Shown: in pieces, positions 29,532 through 38,323 of the stretch | Position numbering within the stretch: the first letter of the stretch is position 1 | Layout of the letters: the number at the start of each line of letters is the position of its first letter | Source: Bordetella ansorpii | Lineage (GTDB): Bacteria; Pseudomonadota; Gammaproteobacteria; Burkholderiales; Burkholderiaceae_B | Assembly (NCBI RefSeq): GCF_900078705.1 | Contig: NZ_FKIF01000007.1 | Coordinates: 620,001-684,000 of the forward strand | DNA: 64,000 bases | Direction of reading: 5' to 3' | The notes under the pieces: generated by a model | Database searches by the model: none | What the model was told of the DNA's origin: nothing | Seen by the model: the letters and a program-made list of their open reading frames with translations, nothing else | Program-made: the position numbers and the translations under genes

Positions 29532-29957
29532 ATGAAGAAGACTGCTTCCGCTGTCTGGCAAGGCGATCTCAAGACCGGCAAAGGCACCATTTCCACCGAG
29601 AGCGGCGCGCTCAGCGACCAGCCCTACGGCTTCAACACCCGCTTCGAGAACGAACCCGGCACCAACCCCGAGGAACTGATCGGCGCGGCGCACGCGGGCT
29701 GCTTCTCGATGGCCCTGTCCAACATCCTGGGCGAGGCGGGCCTGAAGGCCGACCGCATCGAGACCTCGGCCGAGGTCACCCTGGACAAGAGCGATGGCGG
29801 GTTCGCCATCACCGCCATCCACCTGAAGGTCGTGGCCGCCATTCCCGGCGCCGACGCCAAGGCTTTCGAGGAAGCCGCCAACAAGGCCAAGGCTGGCTGC
29901 CCGGTGTCCAAGGTACTGAACGCCAAGATCACGATGGATGCCTCGCTGAAGAGCTAG
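29532..29957 (+). CDS. osmC: Peroxiredoxin OsmC
   Basis: Thiol-dependent organic-hydroperoxide reductase of 141 residues. The two redox cysteines are in HAGCFSMAL (about Cys57) and KAGCPVSK (about Cys122). GKGTISTESGAL and QPYGFNTRF with NPEELIGAAHAG match E. coli OsmC closely in sequence and length, which favours OsmC over the Ohr subgroup. An AGGAG ribosome-binding site lies 8 bases before the ATG. It probably has its own promoter in the 140-base gap to the divergent cyclodeaminase-family gene. Confidence 0.94.
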   Translation: MKKTASAVWQGDLKTGKGTISTESGALSDQPYGFNTRFENEPGTNPEELIGAAHAGCFSMALSNILGEAGLKADRIETSAEVTLDKSDGGFAITAIHLKVVAAIPGADAKAFEEAANKAKAGCPVSKVLNAKITMDASLKS

Positions 29958-29987
29958 GCACGTCGTCAATGCGGGCCAGGAAAGGAT

Positions 29988-30008
29988 CCCCCCTTCCCCG
30001 CAGGGGGG
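29988..30008 (+). terminator. Stem-loop after osmC
   Basis: Perfect 7-bp stem CCCCCCT/AGGGGGG with a seven-base loop, 30 bases after the osmC stop, followed by CCGGTTTGT. The T-tract is weak, so termination is only plausible. Confidence 0.45.
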
Positions 30009-30048
30009 CCGGTTTGTAAAACCTATCGGATCCTTTTCTCGAATCAAT

Positions 30049-30090
30049 TTGACGGTCTCTCTTGCACCTTGGAGAATGAAAACCATTCTC
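30049..30090 (+). promoter_or_regulatory. mntH promoter with Fur-type operator
   Basis: TTGACG at 30049-30054 and GAGAAT at 30072-30077 are spaced by 17 bases, a good sigma-70-type promoter. The -10 hexamer is the left edge of GAGAATGAAAACCATTCTC (30072-30090), a 7-bp perfect inverted repeat matching about 15 of 19 positions of the Fur box. Bound repressor would block the promoter directly. The operator ends 11 bases before the mntH start. Confidence 0.75.
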
Positions 30091-30101
30091 AGGATCGCAT
30101 C

Positions 30102-31394
30102 ATGACCTCATTCATTCTCGCCCTGTCCGGAAGCAATGCCGTGCGCCCCGCGCAAGCCTCGCGCATGGCGGGCCTGCGCGCCATGGCCGGTTCGGGCCTG
30201 CTGGTGGCCGTGGGTTACATCGATCCGGGCAACTGGGCCACCGACATCGCCGGCGGCAGCGGCTTCGGCTATGGCCTCTTGGCCGTCGTGTTCGCGGCTG
30301 CCCTGCTGGGCATGGGCTTCCAGGTCCTGACGGCCCGCCTGGCGCTGGCCACCGGCCAGGATCTCGCCACCCTCACCGCCCGGCACCTGTCGCGCCCGGT
30401 GGCGCGCACCGCATGGATCGCGGGCGAAGCCGCCATCCTGGCGACGGCGCTGGCGGAACTGATCGGCGGCGCCATTGCATTGCGCCTGCTGCTGGGCCTG
30501 CCGCTGATGGGCGGCGTGGCCGTCACCGCGCTGGGCACGCTGGCCGTGTTCTATGCCGCACGCCGCAACGCCGGCCGGCACGAGCAGATCATCGGGGTAT
30601 TGCTCGGCATCGTCGCCCTCGCCTTCGTGTACCTGCTGATACAGGCGCAGCCATCGGGGGCCACCATGGCGGCCGGCCTGGCGGACACCGGCCGCACGCT
30701 GCGCGATCCGCAGGCCTTCCTGGTGGCGCTGGGCATCCTGGGGGCCACGCTGATGCCGCACAACCTGTATCTGCATTCCGGTGCGCTGGCCCAGCGCTCC
30801 CGCGACCTGGCGCCTGCCGACCGCCCCCTGGCCATGCGCATCGCGCGCAACGACACCGTCGTGTCGCTGGGCATCGCCATGCTGATCAATGCCGCCATCA
30901 TGATCGTCGCCGCGGCCTCGCTGTCGGGCGCCGGCCCGGTGGTCGCCAGCCTGGACGACGCGCACGCCGCCATCGCCCATACGCTGGGCGCGGGCGCGGC
31001 CATCATCTTTGCGATCGCCCTGTACGCGGCCGGCCAAAGCTCGACCATCACCGGCGTCATGGCGGGAGGCGTACTGTCGCGGGGCTTCCAGCCCGCGGGC
31101 AGCGGCTGGTCGGAACGCCGCCGGGCGCTGGCCACGCGCGCGGTCGCCGGGGTGGCTGCCCTGGCGTTGTTGACGGCCACCGGCGGCCAGGATCCGGACG
31201 GCCTGCTGGTGCTGAGCCAGGTCATCCTGAGCCTGGCCCTGCCCTTTGCCTTGATTCCGCTGGTGGTGCTGGCGCGCCGCCGCAGCGTGATGGGCCGCCA
31301 TGCTCTGCGGGGCGCCTGGTCGGTGGCGGCGGTGGCGGCCACCACGGGCATCGTGCTGCTGGACGGTTATCTGCTGGCGCAGATGATGATGTGA
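30102..31394 (+). CDS. mntH: Nramp-family divalent metal (manganese/iron) transporter
   Basis: Proton-coupled importer for Mn(II) and possibly Fe(II), 430 residues, about 11 membrane spans. The first span carries the metal-site motif DPGNWATDIAGG, and span 6 has GATLMPHNLYLHSG with the conserved MPH. AAGQSSTITGVMAGG matches the Nramp consensus transport signature. The ATG at 30102 follows an AGGAT ribosome-binding site; an in-frame ATG at 30069 would lie upstream of the predicted transcript start. The Fur-like operator over its promoter suggests repression by iron or manganese. Confidence 0.94.
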   Translation: MTSFILALSGSNAVRPAQASRMAGLRAMAGSGLLVAVGYIDPGNWATDIAGGSGFGYGLLAVVFAAALLGMGFQVLTARLALATGQDLATLTARHLSRPVARTAWIAGEAAILATALAELIGGAIALRLLLGLPLMGGVAVTALGTLAVFYAARRNAGRHEQIIGVLLGIVALAFVYLLIQAQPSGATMAAGLADTGRTLRDPQAFLVALGILGATLMPHNLYLHSGALAQRSRDLAPADRPLAMRIARNDTVVSLGIAMLINAAIMIVAAASLSGAGPVVASLDDAHAAIAHTLGAGAAIIFAIALYAAGQSSTITGVMAGGVLSRGFQPAGSGWSERRRALATRAVAGVAALALLTATGGQDPDGLLVLSQVILSLALPFALIPLVVLARRRSVMGRHALRGAWSVAAVAATTGIVLLDGYLLAQMMM

Positions 31395-31435
31395 TGCCGC
31401 GGCGCAGCAACTTCTTCGAGCGTGGGAATGCAAAA

Positions 31436-31460
31436 GGCCGCCGTGGCATTCACGGCGGCC
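31436..31460. terminator. Bidirectional stem-loop between mntH and a small minus-strand gene
   Basis: Perfect 10-bp stem GGCCGCCGTG/CACGGCGGCC with a GCATT loop. On the minus strand it is followed by TTTTGC, so it fits best as terminator for the small gene at 31712-31512; it may also stop mntH transcripts. Confidence 0.7.
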
Positions 31461-31511
31461 GTTCGATCTTGCGGCAGCGCGATTGCCATCAGCGCTGTCG
31501 GTACGGTGTGA

Positions 31512-31712
31512 TCAGGACGGGCGGTAGGCGGAAATCACAGGATGCGCATCGCGCGCCGCCTTCACGCCCTGCAGGATCTCGCACCAGGCGTCACTCAAGC
31601 CAGCTCCCAGGCGCTTCAAACGGAGAGCCCGGGAACGCTGTCGGGACTGTCCGGCGATGCTGCTGGCCGGTTCGGCGGCAATGCGGATGTCGTTACGGAC
31701 AATGTCGTTCAT
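31512..31712 (-). CDS. Small basic protein, unknown function
   Basis: Product of 66 residues from the ATG at 31712, which has a good ribosome-binding site (CTGGAGAGAGCC before ATG) and is followed by a stem-loop with T-run about 50 bases past the stop. The chain is basic and Ser/Arg/Ala-rich (QSRQRSRALRLKRLG near the middle), contains one Trp-Cys pair and no membrane segment. I recognise no family. The signals around it, rather than homology, are the reason for calling it. Confidence 0.5.
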   Translation of the reverse strand: MNDIVRNDIRIAAEPASSIAGQSRQRSRALRLKRLGAGLSDAWCEILQGVKAARDAHPVISAYRPS

Positions 31713-31904
31713 GGCTCTCTCCAGGAGGCGTGCGCGGGAAACTGACGAATCCATCTTAGACCTGCGGATGGTGCGTCGCAACAAAACTGGAGCAAATATG
31801 ACAATGCCGTTGCGTGGCGGGTACACCCCACGGCATCGGGCAAACACGCGGGGACAAAGCCGCCGGTTCCGTCCGCGCGAAGACGGACGGAACCGCGACG
31901 GCCG

Positions 31905-33713
31905 TCAGGCCTGATCCAGTTGATCCAGATCGACGGGCAGCGCGCGGTTGATCACGCCCGCCACCTTGACCCGCAAGGCATTGGAATGCGCGCGGCGCAC
32001 CTCGCGCTTGACGTCCAGCAATTGCTGCGGGTGCATCGAGAACTCGGTCAGGCCCAGGCCCAACAGCAGGCGCGTGTAGCGCGCATCGCCGGCCATCTCG
32101 CCGCATACCGCCACCGGCTTGCCGGCGCGCTCGCCGGCATTGATGGTATTGGCCACCAGCCGCAGCACGGCGGGATGCAGCGGGTCGTACAGCGACGCCA
32201 CGTCGTGGTCGCCCCGGTCGATGGCCAGGGCGTACTGGATGAGGTCATTGGTGCCGATGGACAGGAAATCCAGCGCCTGCGCGAACGGCTCGATGGCGAT
32301 GGCGATGGCCGGCACTTCGACCATGGCGCCCACTTCCATGTGGGCCGCGTAAGCCTGGCCCCGCGCATCGAGTTCGGCGCGCGCCGACGCGATGGCCGCG
32401 AACGTGGCCTGCACCTCGTGCATGTGCGCGATCATGGGCACCAGCAGCCGCACCGGCCCATGGGCCGACGCGCGCAGGATGGCGCGCAGTTGCGTGGCGA
32501 ACATCTCGGGACGCGCCAGGCAGTAGCGGATGGCCCGCTGGCCCAGCGCCGGATTGGTCGCCACGGTGGCCTCGCCGTCCAGCGTCTTGTCCGAACCGAT
32601 GTCCAGCGTGCGGATGGTGACCGGACGGCCCGCCATCACCTTCACGACGCTTGCATAGGCCTCGTACTGCTCTTCTTCGGTGGGCAGCGTGGCGCGGCCC
32701 ATGAACAGGAATTCGCTGCGGAACAGGCCGATGCCGTCGGCGCCGGCGGCCATGGCCAGTTCGGCCTCTTCAGGCAGTTCGATGTTGGCGTGCAGGACGA
32801 TGTCGATGCCGTCCAGCGTGATCGACGGCACGTCGCGCAACAGCGCCAGTTCGGCGCGCTCGTCGGCGTAGACGCCTTGCAGCGCGCGGTATTCGTCGAG
32901 GATGCGGGGCGACGGATTGACCAGCACGTTGCCCGTGGCGCCATCGACGATCAGCACGTCGCCATCGCGCACCAGTTCGCGCACGTTGCCCATGGCCACC
33001 ACCGCCGGCACGCCCATGCTGCGCGCCACGATGGCGGTGTGCGACGTGGGACCGCCCAGATCGGTGACGAACGCCGCGAAGCGCGCGCCACGCAGGCGCA
33101 GCATGTCGGCCGGGGAAATATCATGCGCCACCACGACCATCGGCTCGCCGCCGTCGACCTGCGACGTGTCCGGCAAGGTGGCGGGGGTGCCGGAAAGCAC
33201 CAGCAGCACGCGTTCGATGGCCTGCCGCACGTCGGCCCCGCGCTCGCGCAGGTACTCGTCCTCCATGGCCTCGAACTGCTCGCCCAGCATCTGGCCCTGG
33301 GCGGTCAGCGCCCACTCGGCGTTGTACTGGCGTTCGGAGATCAGGTCCAGCGCCGGTTCGGCCAACAACGGATCGCCCAGCAGCAGGCGATGCACGTTGA
33401 GCATGGCGCCCAGTTCACGCGGCGCGTCCTCGGGCAGCGTGTCCGCCATCTCGAGCAGTTCGTCCTGCGCCCGCCGCAGGGCGTCCGTCAGGCGTTCGCG
33501 CTCGGCGGGAATGTCTTCGGCGGCGATACGGTAGTGGGCGACCTCGAGCGCGGCGGCGCCCAGGACGACCGCTCGCCCGATGGCGTAGCCGCGCGCCACG
33601 GGCTTGCCGCGCAGCGCGATGACCGCGCCGGGTTGCTGTGGCACACCTGCCTGCTCGGCCGCCGCCGCGATCGCCTCGGCCAGCTTGGCGGCCTTCTTTT
33701 TACTCGTGCTCAC
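31905..33713 (-). CDS. ptsI: PTS enzyme I (phosphoenolpyruvate-protein phosphotransferase)
   Basis: Takes phosphate from PEP and passes it to HPr. The 602-residue product has the phospho-histidine motif GGPTSHTAIVARSMG, the PEP-binding barrel with LFRSEFLFMGR, RTLDIGSDK, the DFLSIGTNDLIQYALAIDR signature and the active-site AVCGEMAGD. The start used is a GTG at 33713, 14 bases inside the end of ptsH; it adds about 30 residues (Lys/Ala-rich) before the usual beginning, so a later start is possible. It forms an operon with ptsH and the EIIA gene. Confidence 0.93.
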   Translation of the reverse strand: MSTSKKKAAKLAEAIAAAAEQAGVPQQPGAVIALRGKPVARGYAIGRAVVLGAAALEVAHYRIAAEDIPAERERLTDALRRAQDELLEMADTLPEDAPRELGAMLNVHRLLLGDPLLAEPALDLISERQYNAEWALTAQGQMLGEQFEAMEDEYLRERGADVRQAIERVLLVLSGTPATLPDTSQVDGGEPMVVVAHDISPADMLRLRGARFAAFVTDLGGPTSHTAIVARSMGVPAVVAMGNVRELVRDGDVLIVDGATGNVLVNPSPRILDEYRALQGVYADERAELALLRDVPSITLDGIDIVLHANIELPEEAELAMAAGADGIGLFRSEFLFMGRATLPTEEEQYEAYASVVKVMAGRPVTIRTLDIGSDKTLDGEATVATNPALGQRAIRYCLARPEMFATQLRAILRASAHGPVRLLVPMIAHMHEVQATFAAIASARAELDARGQAYAAHMEVGAMVEVPAIAIAIEPFAQALDFLSIGTNDLIQYALAIDRGDHDVASLYDPLHPAVLRLVANTINAGERAGKPVAVCGEMAGDARYTRLLLGLGLTEFSMHPQQLLDVKREVRRAHSNALRVKVAGVINRALPVDLDQLDQA

Positions 33714-33969
33714 CGAATTTGCTGTCGAACAGGGATTGGATGTCGGCCAGGGCCTGCTCGGCGTCGTTGCCGCTGGCATCCAGCCGGACCGTGACCCCCA
33801 TGCCGGCGGCCAGCATCATCACGCCCATGATGCTCTTGGCGTTGACGCGCTTGGCGTCCCGCGAAATGAAGATCTCGCTCTGGTAGCGGCTGGCGAGCTG
33901 CGTCAACTTGGCCGCCGCGCGCGCATGCAGGCCAAGCTTGTTGCTGATGACGATATCTGAACTGGGCAT
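33700..33969 (-). CDS. ptsH: Phosphocarrier protein HPr
   Basis: 89-residue carrier between enzyme I and EIIA. His15 in NKLGLHARAA is the EI-phosphorylated site, and Ser46 in NAKSIMGVMML is the regulatory serine used by HPr kinase in organisms that have it. The ATG at 33969 fits the family length. It overlaps ptsI by 14 bases. An in-frame extension upstream is not supported. Confidence 0.95.
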   Translation of the reverse strand: MPSSDIVISNKLGLHARAAAKLTQLASRYQSEIFISRDAKRVNAKSIMGVMMLAAGMGVTVRLDASGNDAEQALADIQSLFDSKFGEHE

Positions 33970-34064
33970 AGGATCCTGAGACCACGATACAGGCCGGGCA
34001 CGCTTCGGACGCCTGGCGTCCGAAACCGCGATACCCGCATGATATAGGGCAAAACGGTTGCCCG

Positions 34065-34466
34065 TCAGTCTACCTGCAAGCAACCCTGGACGCCGCCCGC
34101 CAGGGCCTTCTCGCGCGTGTCGGCCAGCGGCAGGTTGCGGTAGGTCAGCGCCCGCAGCAGCATGGGGGTGTTCAGCCCGGCCAGCACGCAGCAGCGCGTG
34201 CCCTGCGCCTGCGCATCGGCCACCGCGCGCTTGGCGATGTTGGCCGGCGTGGCGCCGATCAGGTCGGTCAGCACCAGCACGCCCTCGCCACGGTCGACCC
34301 GCAGGATGTCCTGCAGCACCGCCGGGGCCTGGACCTCGGGCGTGTCTTCGGGCTGGATGTCGTGCACGGCCAGCGAATCGGCGACGACGCCGCCCAGCAC
34401 ATGGCTGGCCAGTTCATGCATGGCGTCGCCCAGCGGCGCATGCACCACGATGACGATACCGGTCAC
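34065..34466 (-). CDS. PTS EIIA component, mannose family
   Basis: Product of 133 residues from a GTG start. It begins GIVIVVHAPLGDAM, where His9 is the expected phosphorylation site of EIIA-Man, followed by the DIQPEDTPEV stretch, VLVLTDLIGATPANIAKRA and CCVLAGLNTPMLLRAL. No EIIB or EIIC gene is present in the cluster, so with EI and HPr it forms a truncated phosphotransfer chain of the regulatory kind known in betaproteobacteria, rather than a sugar importer. The gap to ptsH is 95 bases. Confidence 0.9.
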   Translation of the reverse strand: MTGIVIVVHAPLGDAMHELASHVLGGVVADSLAVHDIQPEDTPEVQAPAVLQDILRVDRGEGVLVLTDLIGATPANIAKRAVADAQAQGTRCCVLAGLNTPMLLRALTYRNLPLADTREKALAGGVQGCLQVD

Positions 34467-34552
34467 GATGGCATCCGTCCGAAGGACGATGACAGCGGCG
34501 GACAGGACGCGCGCGGGGCGCAAGGCGGTATTTGCATGGCGGATATCGAGGT

Positions 34553-35584
34553 TCAGCCGACCGCGCGTTCCAGCGCTTTGGCGAACATCTCTCCTACGTT
34601 GAAACCGGTTTGCTCGGTGATCTCGACGAAGCAGGTGGGGCTGGTGACGTTCACTTCGGTGACGTAGTCGCCGATCACGTCCAGGCCCACCAGCAGCAGG
34701 CCGCGGCCGGCCAGGCGCTCTGCGGCGGTGGCGGCGATCTGGCGGTCGCGGTCGGACAGCGGCTGCGCCACGCCCCGGCCGCCGGCGGCCAGGTTGCCGC
34801 GCGTTTCGCCGGCCAGCGGAATGCGCGCCAGGCAATACGGAACGGGTTCGCCGCCGATCAGCAGGATGCGCTTGTCACCCTTGACGATCTCGGGAATGTA
34901 GCGTTGCGCCATGATGGTGCGCTGGCCGTTGTCGGTCAGCGTTTCCAGGATGGCGTTGCGGTTGGGTTCTTCGGCGCGCAGGCGGAAGATGCCGGTGCCA
35001 CCCATGCCGTCGAGAGGCTTGACGATCACGTCCTGGTGCTGCGCGTGAAAGGCCTTCAGGCGATCCATGTCGCGCGTGACCAGCGTGGGCGTGGCCAGGT
35101 CGGCGAACTCGGTGATGGTGAGTTTCTCGGGATGGTTGCGGATGGCCGCCCCGCTGTTGAACACGCGCGCACCCTGGGCCTGCGCATACTCGAGCAGGTG
35201 GGTGGAGTACACGTATTCCATGTCGAACGGCGGGTCCTTGCGCATGATCACGGCGTCGAAAGCGGACAACGGCAGATCAACGGAATAGCCATTCGCCGCC
35301 CGGCCGCCCGAAGGCGGACGCGCGCCCTCGGAGGCCAGCGAGCCGTCAGGCGCGGCGTGGGGGCCAACCTCCCGCCACCACGCGTGTTCGTGCAGATCGG
35401 CGCCTTCGACCAGCTCGATGGCGGTCGTGCGCGCCTTGACGATGCCTTCATCGATGTACAGATCGCCCTGCAGGGTGACGCTGAGCGTATGGCCGCGCGC
35501 GGACAGCGCCCGCATCATGGCGACGGAACTGTCCTTGTACGCTTTGAGCAGCGGCAAGGGATCGATGACGAACAGGACATGCAT
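34553..35584 (-). CDS. gshB: Glutathione synthetase
   Basis: ATP-grasp ligase joining gamma-glutamylcysteine and glycine. The 343-residue product has the N-terminal VLFVIDPLPLLKAYKDSS, VIMRKDPPFDMEYVY, the ATP-binding VIVKPLDGMGGTGIF, ARIPLAGETRGNLAAGGRG and VTEVNVTSPTCF. It is about 27 residues longer than E. coli GshB, mainly because of a Gly/Pro/Ser-rich insertion around residues 73-100 before the MRKDPP motif. It lies upstream of the EIIA-ptsH-ptsI genes with an 86-base gap. Confidence 0.95.
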   Translation of the reverse strand: MHVLFVIDPLPLLKAYKDSSVAMMRALSARGHTLSVTLQGDLYIDEGIVKARTTAIELVEGADLHEHAWWREVGPHAAPDGSLASEGARPPSGGRAANGYSVDLPLSAFDAVIMRKDPPFDMEYVYSTHLLEYAQAQGARVFNSGAAIRNHPEKLTITEFADLATPTLVTRDMDRLKAFHAQHQDVIVKPLDGMGGTGIFRLRAEEPNRNAILETLTDNGQRTIMAQRYIPEIVKGDKRILLIGGEPVPYCLARIPLAGETRGNLAAGGRGVAQPLSDRDRQIAATAAERLAGRGLLLVGLDVIGDYVTEVNVTSPTCFVEITEQTGFNVGEMFAKALERAVG

Positions 35585-35752
35585 GAGTACACCCGCTTGT
35601 TACCTCCGCCGACAAAGGCGGACACAGACGGTCATGGTAGCTTAAATGGGGCGTGCGAGGCGGAAGCGCAAGCCCCGGCGACATGGCGTGGCCGGACCCC
35701 GGCGTGTCAGAGACAGGCCGGCGCAATGCCCGGGCGGCTGGAAAACACGCGG

Positions 35753-35791
35753 AAAAACATACGGCCCGGCGCCGCAAGGCGGCCGGGCCGT
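35753..35791 (-). terminator. Rho-independent terminator after infC
   Basis: ACGGCCCGG (35761-35769) pairs with CCGGGCCGT (35783-35791), with an inner CGCC/GGCG stem capped by GCAA. On the minus strand the stem is followed by ATGTTTTTCC. It begins 8 bases after the infC stop and closes the thrS-infC operon. Confidence 0.88.
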
Positions 35792-35798
35792 TCGTCGT

Positions 35799-36338
35799 TC
35801 AAGCCGCGTCGGCCTTGCCGGCCTTCTTGCGAGGGGCCAGCACCATGACCATTTGACGGCCTTCCAGCTTGGGCATCGCCTCGACCTGGGCCAGCTCGGT
35901 CAGGTCGTCGCGCACGCGTTCGAGCACGCGCATGCCCAGTTCCTGGTGGGCCATTTCACGACCGCGGAAACGCAGCGTGATCTTGGCCTTGTCGCCTTCC
36001 TCGAGGAAGCGGCGCAGGTTGCGCAGCTTGACTTGGTAGTCACCCTCGTCGGTGGCCGGACGGAACTTGACTTCCTTGACCTGAATGACCTTCTGCTTCG
36101 ATCGGGCCTCGGCCTGGCGCTTCTGCTCCTGATACTTGAACTTACCGTAGTCCATCAGGCGGCAGACCGGCGGTTCGGCGTTGGGCGCGATTTCCACCAG
36201 ATCCACGTCGCTTTGCTCGGAGAGACGGAATGCATCGGCAATCTTGACGATGCCCAACTGCTCTCCTTCCAGACCTATCAGACGCACCTCGGGCACGCGG
36301 ATTTCACCGTTGATGCGTATGCTTTTTTCAGTGGCGAT
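35799..36338 (-). CDS. infC: Translation initiation factor IF-3 (ATC start codon)
   Basis: Binds the 30S subunit and checks start-codon and initiator-tRNA pairing. The 179-residue product begins, after the start, [17 protein letters not shown], the family N-terminus, and contains [15 protein letters not shown] and the C-terminal [12 protein letters not shown] region. The start is an ATC at 36338-36336 with an AGGAG 8 bases upstream. The next usable codon, GTG at 36296, would delete the conserved RINGEIR segment. infC genes are known to use rare starts that IF-3 itself discriminates against, giving autoregulation. It follows thrS by 18 bases. Confidence 0.93.
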   Translation of the reverse strand: MATEKSIRINGEIRVPEVRLIGLEGEQLGIVKIADAFRLSEQSDVDLVEIAPNAEPPVCRLMDYGKFKYQEQKRQAEARSKQKVIQVKEVKFRPATDEGDYQVKLRNLRRFLEEGDKAKITLRFRGREMAHQELGMRVLERVRDDLTELAQVEAMPKLEGRQMVMVLAPRKKAGKADAA

Positions 36339-36356
36339 GTTGACGACTCCTAAAGA

Positions 36357-38309
36357 TTAGACGGCGCTGCTTGCGGGTTGCTGCACGGCGCGGCGGGTGG
36401 CGACATCCTCGGACAGACGCGCGATGAAGTCATGGAGCGGCATGACGCCGAGGTCGAGGTTACCCAGACCGCGAACCGCAACAGTCCCATTCTGCATCTC
36501 CTTGTCGCCTACGACGAGGATATACGGAATCTTTTGCAGGCTATGCTCCCTGATTTTACGAGTGATTTTTTCACCGCGCAAATCGGCCTGCACCCTAAAG
36601 CCTTGTTTTTTCAGGGTTTGTGTTATTTGTGCCGCATAATCGGCCGAAGGCTCGGAAATACAGCACACAATGGCCTGCTCCGGAGCCAGCCAGGGCGGCA
36701 TCGCGCCGGCGTGGTTCTCGATGAGCATGCCGATGAAACGCTCCAGCGAACCCAGGATGGCGCGGTGCAGCATCACCGGCGGACGGCGCTGGTCGTTCTG
36801 GTCCACGTACTCGGCGCCCAGGCGCACGGGCATGGAGAAATCGACCTGGATCGTGCCGCACTGCCAGTGGCGGCCGATGGCATCCTTCAGCGTGTATTCG
36901 ATCTTGGGACCGTAGAAGGCGCCTTCTCCGGGCGAGATCTCGAATTCGCAACCGGTGCGGCGCAGGCTGTCCATCAGGGCCTGCTCGGCCTTGTCCCAGG
37001 TCTCGTCGCTGCCGATGCGCTTCTCGGGGCGCGTGGCCACCTTGTACAGCACCTCGTCGAAACCGAAGTCGCGGTACACCTTCTGCAGCAGCGCCGTGAA
37101 GTTGGCGCACTCTTCCTGCATCTGGTCTTCGGTGCAGAAGATATGGCCGTCGTCCTGCGTGAAGCCGCGCACGCGCATCATGCCGTGCAGCGACCCCGAG
37201 GGCTCGTTGCGGTGGCACTGGCCGAACTCGCCGTAGCGCAGCGGCAGTTCGCGGTAAGAGTGCAGGCCCGAATTGAAGATCTGCACGTGGCCCGGGCAGT
37301 TCATGGGCTTCAGGCCGTAGACGCGGTTCTCCGACTCGGTCGTGAACATGTTCTCGCGGTAGTTGTCCCAGTGGCCCGTTTTCTTCCATAGCGACAGGTC
37401 GAGGATCTGCGGCGCCTTCACTTCCTGGTAGCCGTTGTCGCGGTAGACGGCGCGCATGTACTGCTCGACCTGCTGCCACAGGGCCCAGCCTTTGGGATGC
37501 CAGAACAGCAGGCCCGGCGCTTCGTCCTGGAAGTGGAACAGGTCGAGGTCGCGGCCGATCTTGCGGTGGTCGCGGCGCTCGGCTTCGGCCAGCATGTGCA
37601 GATAGGCTTCCTGGTCTTCCTTCGAGCCCCAGGCCGTGCCGTAGATGCGTTGCAGCATCTCGTTGTTGCTGTCGCCGCGCCAGTAGGCGCCGGCCACCTT
37701 CATCAGCTTGAAGACCTTGAGCTTGCCCGTGGACGGCACGTGCGGGCCGCGGCACAGGTCGATGAACGGGCCTTCGCGGTACAGGCTGAGGGTTTCGTTG
37801 GACGGGATCGACGCGATGATCTCGGCCTTGTAGCGTTCGCCGATGCCTTCGAAGAACTTGACGGCGTCGTCGCGCGTCCATTCCTCGCGCGTGACCACTT
37901 CGTCCTTCCTGGCCAGTTCGGCCATCTTTTTCTCGATGGCTTCGAGGTCTTCGGGCGTGAAGGGACGCTTGTACGAAAAGTCGTAGTAGAAGCCGTTGTC
38001 GATGACCGGGCCGATGGTGACCTGGGCGTCGGGGAACAGCTCTTTCACCGCATACGCCAGCAAGTGGGCCGTGGAATGGCGGATCATGTCCAGGCCGTCG
38101 GCATCCTTGGCGGTGACGATGGACAGGCTCGTGTCGTGGTCGATGCGGAAACTGGTGTCGACCAGGCGCGGCTCGGCGCCGGCTTGCGCGATCCTGCCGC
38201 CCAGCGCGGCCTTGGCCAGGCCGGTACCGATGGACTGCGCAACCTCGGCGACCGTGACCGGACCGGGATACTGGCGCTGGGAACCATCGGGCAATGTGAT
38301 TTGAACCAT
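36357..38309 (-). CDS. thrS: Threonyl-tRNA synthetase
   Basis: Class II synthetase charging tRNA-Thr, 650 residues. Domains in order: N-terminal TGS ([13 protein letters not shown]), the editing/N2 domain with [11 protein letters not shown] and its zinc-type histidines, the catalytic core with [31 protein letters not shown] and the class II arginine in [13 protein letters not shown], and the C-terminal anticodon-binding domain starting near WLAPEQ. The start ATG at 38309 has a GGAAG ribosome-binding site. It is the first gene of a thrS-infC operon and has an approximately 250-base leader with attenuator-like features. Confidence 0.96.
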   Translation of the reverse strand: MVQITLPDGSQRQYPGPVTVAEVAQSIGTGLAKAALGGRIAQAGAEPRLVDTSFRIDHDTSLSIVTAKDADGLDMIRHSTAHLLAYAVKELFPDAQVTIGPVIDNGFYYDFSYKRPFTPEDLEAIEKKMAELARKDEVVTREEWTRDDAVKFFEGIGERYKAEIIASIPSNETLSLYREGPFIDLCRGPHVPSTGKLKVFKLMKVAGAYWRGDSNNEMLQRIYGTAWGSKEDQEAYLHMLAEAERRDHRKIGRDLDLFHFQDEAPGLLFWHPKGWALWQQVEQYMRAVYRDNGYQEVKAPQILDLSLWKKTGHWDNYRENMFTTESENRVYGLKPMNCPGHVQIFNSGLHSYRELPLRYGEFGQCHRNEPSGSLHGMMRVRGFTQDDGHIFCTEDQMQEECANFTALLQKVYRDFGFDEVLYKVATRPEKRIGSDETWDKAEQALMDSLRRTGCEFEISPGEGAFYGPKIEYTLKDAIGRHWQCGTIQVDFSMPVRLGAEYVDQNDQRRPPVMLHRAILGSLERFIGMLIENHAGAMPPWLAPEQAIVCCISEPSADYAAQITQTLKKQGFRVQADLRGEKITRKIREHSLQKIPYILVVGDKEMQNGTVAVRGLGNLDLGVMPLHDFIARLSEDVATRRAVQQPASSAV

Positions 38310-38323
38310 CGGAGCACTTCCTG

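Noticed and set aside
35585-35798. rpmI or another ribosomal-protein gene downstream of infC
   Set aside because: No frame with L35-like sequence or a ribosome-binding site; the space is mostly terminator and low-information sequence.
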